Shown: positions 8,573 through 14,610 of the stretch, one piece after another | How positions within the stretch are numbered: position 1 is the stretch's first letter | How the letters are laid out: every line of letters starts with the position of its first letter | Source of the DNA: DATEMK01 sp035275625 | GTDB lineage: Bacteria > Bacteroidota > Bacteroidia > AKYH767-A > OLB10 | NCBI GenBank assembly: GCA_035275625.1 | Contig: DATEMK010000007.1 | Coordinates: forward strand, 1 to 14,624 | Length of the DNA: 14,624 bases | Direction of reading: 5' to 3' | The notes under the pieces: model-generated | What the model was told of the DNA's origin: nothing | Seen by the model: the letters and a program-made list of their open reading frames with translations, nothing else | The model's database searches: none | Translations under genes and position numbers: made by a program

Positions 8573-9913
8573 TTATGCAGGTTGTTCAATCGCACTTCGT
8601 TTTTGCAAATGGTAGAAAAAATAAAGCCCCGCCAACAGAATTAAAGGAAACAACAAATTCCCGGTGACGGGAGAAGCATTAAAAAGAAGGCTCAATAAAT
8701 TGTTTTCATTAAATTTTCCTTTAAAAAATTCAGGGATGAGGATGTTGAACACCGGGTTTTTCTCTTCCGTGGGCAGCGAATAAACCACCGTGCTTTTTGC
8801 CATCCATGCAAACAACAGGCCGATGGAAGTAAAAAAATAAAACAGCGCTTTTTTTCCGGGGGGCTGATGGCTCATCCGCGTGCACCCTTCAAACAGGAGC
8901 AAAACAGCGATTGCCGAAAGATACCGCGGTCCGTAACACCATCCGCCATACCAGGCGACATTGGTGCAGATGGCAAGAAAGTAAATGATGCATGGAAGGA
9001 TAAAGTAATCTTTAAGAACAGCGCTGTTGCGGAAATTTTTAAAACGAAAAAAGATAAAAAGCAAAGCAATCAATGCAGGAGCAAAAAATAAGATACCCCT
9101 GTAAATTCCGATAGAAAGCTGAAAGAGCGCCTCACCACGCGGAAGCTTGCTGAAGCCGAGGTTCTCAGCACCGGCTGGAAAGTTTTGCTGATGGTTGTAT
9201 AAAAAATCGAAAGCGTTACCGGTGATTTTATAATTGTAAAACAGCAGAAAAATACCGAAGGGAATTCCTGCTGAAATAAAAAGCAAAACAGGTTTTAATT
9301 TTTTCTTATTGACCAGGATTTGAATTGCCCAAATCGCAGCAATAATAAAAACGGGATATTCACACAGCACAGCCATTCCTGAAACCAAGCCTGCCAGAAA
9401 ATAATTTTCTTTTTTCCGGATTAAAATGTATGCAGCAAGCACAAGAAAGGAAGTGAGCGCGTGAGCAAAAAAAGTTCCTGAATAAATAAATACAAATGAA
9501 CCGATGAAAGGCAGCGAACATAAAAAAACATTTTCCGGTTTTGGATCTTTCTGTTGCATGAAAAAGAAGGTAAGCAGGATAATTAATGCAAAGGGTAATG
9601 ACCCTGCAAGAAAATTTCCGGCTGTGTAAATGAGATCGTTTCCTTTTGTAAAGCCTATCTTTTGTAAAAAATAATAAAAAGGCATTGTGATTATTGCCGG
9701 AAGCGGAGCCTTGTCAGAATAATAATGCCCGTTTACATAGGCAATGTCAATGCTTTGCTCATGGTATTTATCCACGTTGAGCGAACCATCATCCACCACA
9801 GCTTTTACAAAGACAGCGCGTGAAACGGTATTGCCGTTGGTCCAGTAATCGTAATGATAAACAGAAAGTAAAAGAATAAAAACGGAAAATAAGATGTTGA
9901 AGGGTTTTTGCAT
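8573..9913 (-). CDS. GT-C-type multispanning membrane protein (probable glycosyltransferase)
   Basis: The 446-residue protein starts at ATG 9913 and has about ten or eleven hydrophobic segments, beginning with residues 5-20. The first extracytoplasmic loop carries an acidic pair (D41-D42 in VVDDGSLNV) and the motif YYSDKAP at 64-70. The motif WYGGWCYGPRYL lies in a later loop. The acidic pair and the SDKAP and GGWxxGPRYL motifs are typical of bacterial GT-C superfamily membrane proteins related to family 39, which use polyprenyl-phosphate sugars on the periplasmic face. Family membership rests on these motifs; the sugar and acceptor are unknown. The gene stands alone, convergent with the 5889-8525 gene (47-base gap) and divergent from hicB. 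No neighbouring polysaccharide or glycan cluster supports a specific pathway. An uncharacterised membrane protein without transferase activity is the main alternative. Confidence 0.7.
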   Translation of the reverse strand: MQKPFNILFSVFILLLSVYHYDYWTNGNTVSRAVFVKAVVDDGSLNVDKYHEQSIDIAYVNGHYYSDKAPLPAIITMPFYYFLQKIGFTKGNDLIYTAGNFLAGSLPFALIILLTFFFMQQKDPKPENVFLCSLPFIGSFVFIYSGTFFAHALTSFLVLAAYILIRKKENYFLAGLVSGMAVLCEYPVFIIAAIWAIQILVNKKKLKPVLLFISAGIPFGIFLLFYNYKITGNAFDFLYNHQQNFPAGAENLGFSKLPRGEALFQLSIGIYRGILFFAPALIALLFIFFRFKNFRNSAVLKDYFILPCIIYFLAICTNVAWYGGWCYGPRYLSAIAVLLLFEGCTRMSHQPPGKKALFYFFTSIGLLFAWMAKSTVVYSLPTEEKNPVFNILIPEFFKGKFNENNLLSLLFNASPVTGNLLFPLILLAGLYFFYHLQKRSAIEQPA

Positions 9914-10036
9914 CCGAGTGTTTTTTTATGCCGTTGACCTGTGTTTTTTCACCGTTCACGGACTTTTAAAACGCAATGTTAAGTAGAAAATAGCTGTGCG
10001 TATTTAATTACAGAGTAGTAGTGGATTAAAAAATAT

Positions 10037-10044
10037 TAGCTTTG
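10037..10044 (+). promoter_or_regulatory. Bacteroidota-type -7 promoter box for hicB
   Basis: TAGCTTTG matches the TAnnTTTG consensus exactly and lies 15 bases upstream of the ATG at 10060, implying a very short leader. A -33 TTG is not evident. HicB proteins usually repress their own promoter, so an operator may overlap here, but I see no clear inverted repeat. Confidence 0.5.
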
Positions 10045-10059
10045 AAAAAAAATAAACAA

Positions 10060-10272
10060 ATGAAACTCAAAGTTATTATCCATCCGGATGAAAAAAAAGG
10101 CTTTTGGGCTGAACTGCCTTCTTTACCCGGCTGCTTTACCCAGGCAAGTACGATGGAAGAGCTTATTCCAAACATATATGAAGCTGTTGAAGGTTATTTG
10201 AAGGTGAGGGAAAAAGTAAAAATAAAACCTTCAAAAAAAGACAACTTTAAAATTGTTGATCTTGTTGTATGA
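10060..10272 (+). CDS. hicB: HicB-family antitoxin
   Basis: I place the start at ATG 10060 (70 residues); a TTG six codons upstream overlaps the -7 box and is less likely. The protein is a compact HicB-like domain: MKLKVIIHP, then GFWAELPSLPGCFTQ and an amphipathic helix STMEELIPNIYEAVEGYL, ending in a basic tail. In this family the partial RNase H-like fold binds and neutralises HicA, an mRNA interferase. The gene overlaps the start of hicA by ATGA (10269-10272), the usual translational coupling. Its C-terminus is short and lacks a visible added DNA-binding domain. The partner toxin reading frame is broken, so the antitoxin may now be an orphan. Confidence 0.85.
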   Translation: MKLKVIIHPDEKKGFWAELPSLPGCFTQASTMEELIPNIYEAVEGYLKVREKVKIKPSKKDNFKIVDLVV

Positions 10273-10475
10273 AAACCATTAGCTGAAAACGCTTATGTTC
10301 CATTTTAGAAAAGAAGGGGTGGGTATTAAAAAAAATTAATGGAAGCCGCCATATTTATTATAAGCGGGGAGTGGAACAGATTTTAGTAGTTCCGGTTCAT
10401 AAGAATGATGATTTAAAAATAGGCTTGCTTAAAAGCATTATGAAAATTGCACGGTTAAAAGAGAGTGATTTGTAA
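10269..10475 (+). pseudogene. hicA: HicA-family toxin interrupted by one in-frame TGA
   Basis: Reading from the ATG overlapping the hicB stop gives MKTIS, then TGA at 10284-10286, then KRLCSILEKKGWVLKKINGS and onward to SDL and a TAA at 10473-10475. Apart from codon 6 the 68-codon frame is intact, with no frameshift. HicA proteins usually read ISGKxL here, so the stop replaces the expected glycine (GGA to TGA, one base). The GS-x-H motif holding the catalytic histidine (GSRH, H28) and the downstream VPVHKNDDLKIGLLKSI region are preserved. The next in-frame start candidates (GTG at codon 35, ATG at 58) lie beyond the histidine, so reinitiation would give an inactive fragment. UGA ends hicB itself, so it is a normal stop codon here. 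A recent loss of toxin activity, or a sequencing error, would explain this. Confidence 0.85.
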
Positions 10476-10498
10476 TTGAAAGAAAGTCAACGGCAACT

Positions 10499-10537
10499 TT
10501 TATCATTCCGTAAAAATTTGATAAATTATTTTTTTTT
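10499..10537 (+). terminator. Weak terminator candidate after hicBA
   Basis: TTTATCA (10499-10505) and TGATAAA (10519-10525) pair around a 13-base loop, with a run of nine T at 10529-10537. The stem is short and AT-rich, and the T-run is also the lysine codons ending the convergent gene, so the call is uncertain. Confidence 0.3.
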
Positions 10538-13500
10538 GTTCCACCTGATCACTTTCATCCGGTCGTTGTTATTCCCTACAAGAATGAGGCTGCCATGCTG
10601 CGTTGAAATCATTTTCATATCGCGTGCATAAGTGTCCACAAAAAAACCGCTTAGCGTTGCAGGAATATTTTTGAAATGACCTTTGCCATCGCTTTTTAAA
10701 AAAATTCCGATGGAAGCATCATAACGTCCGGTTTCAACTTCAGGCGAATAGTCATTTCCGGCAAGGAGCAGGTCAGCGTTTCCGTCACCGTCAAAGTCAT
10801 TCACAAGAATGGAATTAACAGTGGAGAATTGTGTTTCCAGCGGAAGCGGGGTGATTTTGAATTTTCCGTTGCCGAGATTTTCTATGTAGGATGAAGCAAA
10901 CGTATGAGCACGCAAAATAAGCGCGCTGTCAACAACTGCTTTCGGGAAAACATCATAAATGGTTGCATCGGCATAATCGCGGTAACGCAGAAATTTTTTC
11001 TTCAGTCCGCGAACCTGGTCGGTCATCATATCACGGCTGTGGATAGGGTAACTTGTACCTTGTATATAATAACACATGATCGCATCCAGCGTTCCGCTGT
11101 TATCAAAATCTTTTGCATACACACAGGCGGGTTCGTTTTCTTTTGCTTTGATTCTGGAGTTGAGCCCGCGGTTGCCGACTGCATAATCCATGTCACCGTC
11201 ATGATCAAAATCACCTGCTGCAATATAATTCCACCAGCCATTGCTGCTGTCAAGCCCTGAACCCTTTGTAATATTTTTCAGCTTCCCGTTTTCATTTTTG
11301 AAAACAGAAACAGGCATCCATTGCCCGGCAATAATTAAATCCGGGTAACCATCATTGTTATAATCCGTCCACAGAGCATTGCAAACCAAACCGGGATACA
11401 TAAGTTCTTTACAGATTTCTTCTGTAACATCTGTAAATTTTCCTTTGTCATTTCGCAAAATGTAGCTGCGCGGACTTTCAGGATATTTTAAGGGAACAAT
11501 TCTTCCTCCAACAAATAAATCCATGTCACCGTCTTTATCAAAATCATTTGGTGCAACACACATAGAACTTGTGCGAATTTCCGGCAGGGTATCTTTAGCT
11601 CTTGAAAAATTTCCTTTTCCATCATTCACATAAAGACGATGCTGATACTCCGGTGAATTTTCATCCCATTCATTTCCCCCGCTTGCAACATACAAATCAA
11701 GATCATCATCACCGTCCGCATCAAAAAAGGTTGCCCCTGCATCTTCATACATTTTATCTGATTCAAAAGCAGGATTCGCTTGTTTTGAAAATGTGCTGTT
11801 GCTTTTCTGAATGTACAGGGCTCCTGCCTGCCCGGTTGCCCCCCCGATAAAAAAATCTTTGAGCTTATCGCCATTCACATCGCCTGTTGCAAGGCATGGA
11901 CCTGGCTCAGAAAATTTTTGCGGAAGCAGCGGTTCTTTTTTGAAATCAATAAAATCATTTTCCCGGTGAACAAAATCAATTCCTGAACTTTGTGTTGCAT
12001 CAGCAAATAATTTTTCGGATGCAACCGGTTTTTCTTTTTTGAATGGCTGAGCGTTTTTCTTTTCCACCAATACCTGTTGATTTGCCGGAAGGTTTTCAAG
12101 AATTTGCCGGAATCCTCCATGCCACATGATTTCAGCTTTCTGAATGATGGTGTCTTTACCGATTCCAAAATAAATCCTGTTTTCAACGGAAGAGAAAAAT
12201 CCCTGCGTGGGCTGATAGGTAATAACCTGTTCGCCTTCAGCAGTTGAAATTTTTACAGTAGTTCCGATGCGCTGCGTATTTTTTGAATCCCCTTTTAACT
12301 TAAACTGTATATAATTATTTTTTGAAAGTTCCCGCGAATTGCTTTTGTAAATCATAGCAGGCTGATCAGTGTTGTTGATGATAATTTCAAGATCACCGTC
12401 ATTATCAAGGTCGGCATATACAGCACCGTTAGAATAAGTGAGATCAGTAAACCCCCACTCATCAGAAACTTTTGAAAAAGTTAAATCACGGTTATTTTTA
12501 AGCGCATAGTTTTTTACAGGAGATTCAGGAAGTGAATTCAACAGGTCATACATGTGTTTGAAAATGCCAATGCCTCCCATCTTATTAATGGAGTCAAGAT
12601 AATAATGGATGAAATCAAGATTGGTGAGGTCCCTGCGATAACCGTTGGCGATAAAAAGATCTTTCCATCCGTCATTGTCAAGATCGGCAAACAACGGTCC
12701 CCAGCTCCAGTCCGTATTGCTTACTCCTGCCATTTCTCCGATTTCGCTGAACGTGCCGTTACCGTTATTTAACTGCAACTGGTTGCGCATGTACTGGTAA
12801 TAGCCGCCATTATTCTTTGCAATATTAAAATCATCATACCCTAAAGAACCTTTCAGAATTTTCTGGCGATGATTATCTTCAGCCATCATATCCACAATCA
12901 TTACATCCGGCAAACCGTCATTGTTATAATCGGCAATGCACGAACCCATGCTGGAGTTAGGACAATGCTTCATATATTTTTTCAGCGATTCGGTAAATGT
13001 TCCGTTGCCATTGTTGATGTACAAATAATCCGGCTGCAAATAATCATTCGTTACATACAAATCCCAATAACCATCATTATTGAAATCCTCAACCGCAACA
13101 TCAAACCCGAAAGCATTTGAACTGCTTACCCCGGCCTTTATGGTCACGTCAGTATAAGTTCCGTTACCGTTATTGCGATAAAGCCGGTCGCTGACAAAAG
13201 TTTTTTGCGTATCAGCTTTAAGCAATAAGGTGTTTGCATTTGTGTAATCTATCGGCTGGTTGACAAGGAACATATCGAGGTCGCCATCATTGTCACAATC
13301 AAAAAATGCAACCTGGTTAGAATAACTTTTATCATCAAGCCCGTATTCTTTTGCCCGTTCAGTAAATGTCTGGTTGCCATTGTTAATATACAAAAGGTTT
13401 GCACGTTGTTCAGGAGGAAATTTTCCGGTGCGGCAAACATAAATATCAAGCCATCCGTCTGCATTAACATCTGCCATGCACACACCCGTTGAAACGGCTT

Positions 13501-13870
13501 CGCGTTTAAAGATCATAGCTTTTTCTGAAATGTCTTCAAACTGCATGTTGCCTTTATTGAGATAAAGCTTGTTGTCAAGATTGCCAGCTGTGAAAAATAA
13601 ATCCGGTAAACCGTCATTATTAATATCGCCTACCCCCACACCGCAACCGTTAAAGCGGTATTCATAAGTCATCATCACTTCATCGTTATCCACCATTTTA
13701 TTTATAAAATTTACTCCCGTAACACTAGGAGAAACCAGGGTAAATAATTTCGGTGCTTCCTGTTTTTCAGTTGATTTTTCTTTTTCCTGTGGAGTGTTGC
13801 AGGAACAAAAGGAAAACAAAAGAATAAACGCAATGGCGAAAATGTTTTTACATGAGGGTTCCTTTTCCAT
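10526..13870 (-). CDS. FG-GAP/VCBS-repeat lipoprotein with central ASPIC/UnbV domain
   Basis: The protein has 1114 residues from ATG 13870. The N-terminus has a hydrophobic stretch (FAIAFILLFSF) ending in a likely lipobox, with C24 (or C22) as the acylated cysteine. A short linker rich in E and K follows. Seven Ca2+-binding loop motifs of the DxDxDG type precede the central domain, from DINNDGLPD at residue 82 to DLDNDGDLE. Residues about 517-605 form an ASPIC/UnbV-type domain (GTTVKISTAEGEQV ... GFFSSVENRIYFGIG). Seven more such motifs follow (DVNGDKLKD, DADGDDDLD, DFDKDGDMD, DYNNDGYPD, DFDHDGDMD, DFDNSGTLD, DFDGDGNAD). The layout suggests two integrin-like seven-bladed propellers joined by ASPIC. 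By family this is an outer-membrane, probably surface-exposed, lipoprotein of the CRTAC1-like group. Such genes often neighbour SusC/SusD pairs, but none is visible here. The function is unknown. Confidence 0.85.
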   Translation of the reverse strand: MEKEPSCKNIFAIAFILLFSFCSCNTPQEKEKSTEKQEAPKLFTLVSPSVTGVNFINKMVDNDEVMMTYEYRFNGCGVGVGDINNDGLPDLFFTAGNLDNKLYLNKGNMQFEDISEKAMIFKREAVSTGVCMADVNADGWLDIYVCRTGKFPPEQRANLLYINNGNQTFTERAKEYGLDDKSYSNQVAFFDCDNDGDLDMFLVNQPIDYTNANTLLLKADTQKTFVSDRLYRNNGNGTYTDVTIKAGVSSSNAFGFDVAVEDFNNDGYWDLYVTNDYLQPDYLYINNGNGTFTESLKKYMKHCPNSSMGSCIADYNNDGLPDVMIVDMMAEDNHRQKILKGSLGYDDFNIAKNNGGYYQYMRNQLQLNNGNGTFSEIGEMAGVSNTDWSWGPLFADLDNDGWKDLFIANGYRRDLTNLDFIHYYLDSINKMGGIGIFKHMYDLLNSLPESPVKNYALKNNRDLTFSKVSDEWGFTDLTYSNGAVYADLDNDGDLEIIINNTDQPAMIYKSNSRELSKNNYIQFKLKGDSKNTQRIGTTVKISTAEGEQVITYQPTQGFFSSVENRIYFGIGKDTIIQKAEIMWHGGFRQILENLPANQQVLVEKKNAQPFKKEKPVASEKLFADATQSSGIDFVHRENDFIDFKKEPLLPQKFSEPGPCLATGDVNGDKLKDFFIGGATGQAGALYIQKSNSTFSKQANPAFESDKMYEDAGATFFDADGDDDLDLYVASGGNEWDENSPEYQHRLYVNDGKGNFSRAKDTLPEIRTSSMCVAPNDFDKDGDMDLFVGGRIVPLKYPESPRSYILRNDKGKFTDVTEEICKELMYPGLVCNALWTDYNNDGYPDLIIAGQWMPVSVFKNENGKLKNITKGSGLDSSNGWWNYIAAGDFDHDGDMDYAVGNRGLNSRIKAKENEPACVYAKDFDNSGTLDAIMCYYIQGTSYPIHSRDMMTDQVRGLKKKFLRYRDYADATIYDVFPKAVVDSALILRAHTFASSYIENLGNGKFKITPLPLETQFSTVNSILVNDFDGDGNADLLLAGNDYSPEVETGRYDASIGIFLKSDGKGHFKNIPATLSGFFVDTYARDMKMISTQHGSLILVGNNNDRMKVIRWNKKK

Positions 13871-13953
13871 AAAAATTCCGATGCAAAATAAAAAAATAAT
13901 TCAAACCCGCCTTTCAAAATCGAATTAAGTTATTTTTACAACCTTGAACTTAC

Positions 13954-13971
13954 CCGAAGGGATGTCTTCGG
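13954..13971. repeat. Short hairpin upstream of the tRNA locus
   Basis: CCGAAG (13954-13959) and CTTCGG (13966-13971) form a perfect 6-bp stem with loop GGATGT. It stands 22 bases before the first tRNA fragment and is the first of a cluster of short palindromes running to the window end. It could be a REP-like element; no T-run suggests a terminator. Confidence 0.45.
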
Positions 13972-14014
13972 CATAAACCTTAAACGCTCAACTGGTCCCG
14001 TAGTTCAACGGATA

Positions 14015-14046
14015 CCCGCCCGAACGTACCGTTCGGTACGGGCGGT
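14015..14046. repeat. 32-nt hairpin inserted in the D-loop of the left tRNA fragment
   Basis: CCGCCC (14016-14021) pairs with GGGCGG (14040-14045) and GTACC (14026-14030) with GGTAC (14035-14039), leaving a GAAC bulge and a GTTC loop. An alternative fold pairs CCGAAC (14020-14025) with GTTCGG (14031-14036). The sequence is far more GC-rich than its surroundings. Confidence 0.65.
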
Positions 14047-14051
14047 GAATA

Positions 14052-14071
14052 CCTGCCTGGCGGCAGGCAGG
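14052..14071. repeat. 20-nt palindrome, copy in left tRNA fragment
   Basis: CCTGCCTGGCGGCAGGCAGG is one base from the perfectly self-complementary CCTGCCTGCCGGCAGGCAGG. It sits exactly between the positions equivalent to tRNA nucleotides 26 and 27, at the junction of the D-arm and anticodon arm. Confidence 0.75.
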
Positions 14072-14102
14072 GAAGTTTCCTGAACTTTGATTGTATGAAA
14101 AA

Positions 14103-14116
14103 TTATTACGTAATAA
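14103..14116. repeat. 14-bp AT-rich perfect palindrome before the tRNA gene
   Basis: TTATTACGTAATAA is identical to its own reverse complement and ends 8 bases upstream of the intact tRNA-Arg. It could be an operator-like site or part of the tRNA promoter region. Chance is possible in AT-rich DNA. Confidence 0.4.
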
Positions 14117-14124
14117 AAAAACTT

Positions 14125-14196
14125 GGTCCCGTAGTTCAACGGATAGAATAGGAGTTTCCTAAACTCTAGATGGCAGTTCGATTCTGCCCGGGACTA
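14125..14196 (+). tRNA. tRNA-Arg (anticodon CCT)
   Basis: A complete cloverleaf of 72 bases can be folded. The acceptor stem is GGTCCCG with CGGGACT (closing G-U at the end). The D-stem is GTTC with GAAT, the anticodon stem GGAGT with ACTCT, the anticodon loop TTCCTAA with CCT at 14158-14160, and the T-arm GGCAG-TTCGATT-CTGCC. The discriminator base is A at 14196. CCA is not encoded. It reads AGG codons. It is the only intact member of a cluster of three copies; the other two are truncated and carry inserted palindromes. Confidence 0.95.
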
Positions 14197-14205
14197 CAAA
14201 AAGTA

Positions 14206-14445
14206 ATGATGTTTACATACGCAATTAAAAGTGACGTTGATGGTCGAATTTATGTTGGAATGACCAGTGATATTACCAAACGTTTCGGAGAGCATAATTC
14301 AGGAAAAACAAAATCAACCAAAGGATATGTGCCCTGGAAGCTTATTTATACAAAAGCACATTTGACAAGATTGGATGCAAGAAGGCACGAAAAATATTTG
14401 AAAGGTGGAAGTGGAAAAGAGTTCCTTAAATCAATAATTCCGTAG
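14206..14445 (+). CDS. Small GIY-YIG endonuclease-domain protein, nested between tRNA copies
   Basis: I place the start at ATG 14206, or the next codon, ATG 14209, giving 78-79 residues; an upstream in-frame ATG at 14170 lies inside the tRNA. The sequence is a stand-alone GIY-YIG domain. FTYAIKS holds the first-strand tyrosine (Y5), IYVGMTSDITKRFGEHNSG holds the YIG-like Y16-V17-G18 with R26 and H30, and RRHEKYLKGGSGKEFLK holds the metal-binding E62. All expected catalytic positions appear present. The family includes homing endonucleases and small single-domain nucleases resembling UvrC's N-terminal domain. The gene begins 9 bases after the tRNA-Arg discriminator, and its TAG stop (14443-14445) lies within a truncated copy of that tRNA. 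This placement suggests a mobile or parasitic unit. The target and activity are unknown. Confidence 0.85.
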   Translation: MMFTYAIKSDVDGRIYVGMTSDITKRFGEHNSGKTKSTKGYVPWKLIYTKAHLTRLDARRHEKYLKGGSGKEFLKSIIP

Positions 14446-14496
14446 TTCAACGCACAGAATACCTGACTGCCGGCAGGCAGGGGAGTTTCCTAAACC
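14436..14496 (+). pseudogene. Second truncated tRNA-Arg copy with palindrome insertion
   Basis: From 14440 the sequence follows the intact tRNA from nucleotide 5 (CCGTAGTTCAACG ... GAATA), is interrupted by a 20-base palindrome (14462-14481), and resumes with the anticodon arm GGAGTTTCCTAAAC (14482-14495). With the insertion removed, 34 of 36 positions match. Similarity ends two bases into the 3' strand of the anticodon stem, and the T-arm and acceptor 3' strand are absent. Its TAG supplies the stop of the GIY-YIG gene. Confidence 0.8.
14462..14481. repeat. 20-nt palindrome, copy in right tRNA fragment
   Basis: CCTGACTGCCGGCAGGCAGG differs by one base from the self-complementary consensus and from the copy at 14052-14071 by two. 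It occupies the same position relative to the tRNA (between nucleotides 26 and 27). Confidence 0.75.
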
Positions 14497-14545
14497 AAGG
14501 GTGTCCGAAAACCGATTTTCACCTCTGATAAATAAAATATATTTC

Positions 14546-14559
14546 GTCCCTGACGGGAC
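14546..14559. repeat. Short hairpin GTCCC-TGAC-GGGAC
   Basis: A 5-bp perfect stem with a 4-base loop lies in gene-free sequence after the tRNA/GIY-YIG locus. Together with the similar hairpin 38 bases further on, it looks like part of a dispersed REP-like array continuing past the window. Confidence 0.5.
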
Positions 14560-14597
14560 TTCTAAATGATCAATCAAACTATTATTACCAATATTTT

Positions 14598-14610
14598 GTG
14601 CCTACGGCAC
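14598..14610. repeat. Short hairpin GTGCC-TAC-GGCAC
   Basis: A 5-bp perfect stem with a 3-base loop, similar in form to the hairpin at 14546-14559. No gene is visible between 14496 and the window end. Confidence 0.45.

Larger units (their letters stand above)
13994..14088 (+). pseudogene. Truncated tRNA-Arg(CCU) copy carrying two hairpin insertions
   Basis: The first 21 bases (13994-14014) are identical to the 5' end of the intact tRNA-Arg at 14125. A 32-base hairpin (14015-14046) then interrupts the D-loop, GAATA (14047-14051) continues the D-stem, a 20-base palindrome (14052-14071) follows, and the anticodon arm resumes at 14072-14088 with anticodon CCT. With both insertions removed, 40 of 43 positions match. 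The change at tRNA position 28 (G to A) is matched by one at position 42 (C to T), so the anticodon stem still pairs fully. The variable region, T-arm and 3' acceptor strand are absent, so it cannot be a normal tRNA gene. Confidence 0.8.

Noticed and set aside
10284..10286. UGA recoded as glycine or selenocysteine in hicA
   Set aside because: UGA is the stop codon of hicB in the same operon, and the expected residue is a plain glycine in a non-redox protein. No selenocysteine insertion element is evident.
11875..12186. Long minus-strand ORFs in other frames inside the 10526-13870 gene (also 11626-11874, 13249-13485)
   Set aside because: They overlap a continuous 1114-codon gene with clear domain structure and have no domain of their own.
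14170..14205. N-terminal extension of the GIY-YIG protein from ATG 14170
   Set aside because: The extension (MAVRFCPGLQK) is translation of the tRNA T-arm and acceptor stem. The conserved domain begins at the ATG pair 14206/14209.
13994..14496. CRISPR array or tandem functional tRNA operon
   Set aside because: The repeated units are three tRNA-Arg copies with irregular spacing (131 and 311 bases); only one folds completely and there are no uniform spacers.
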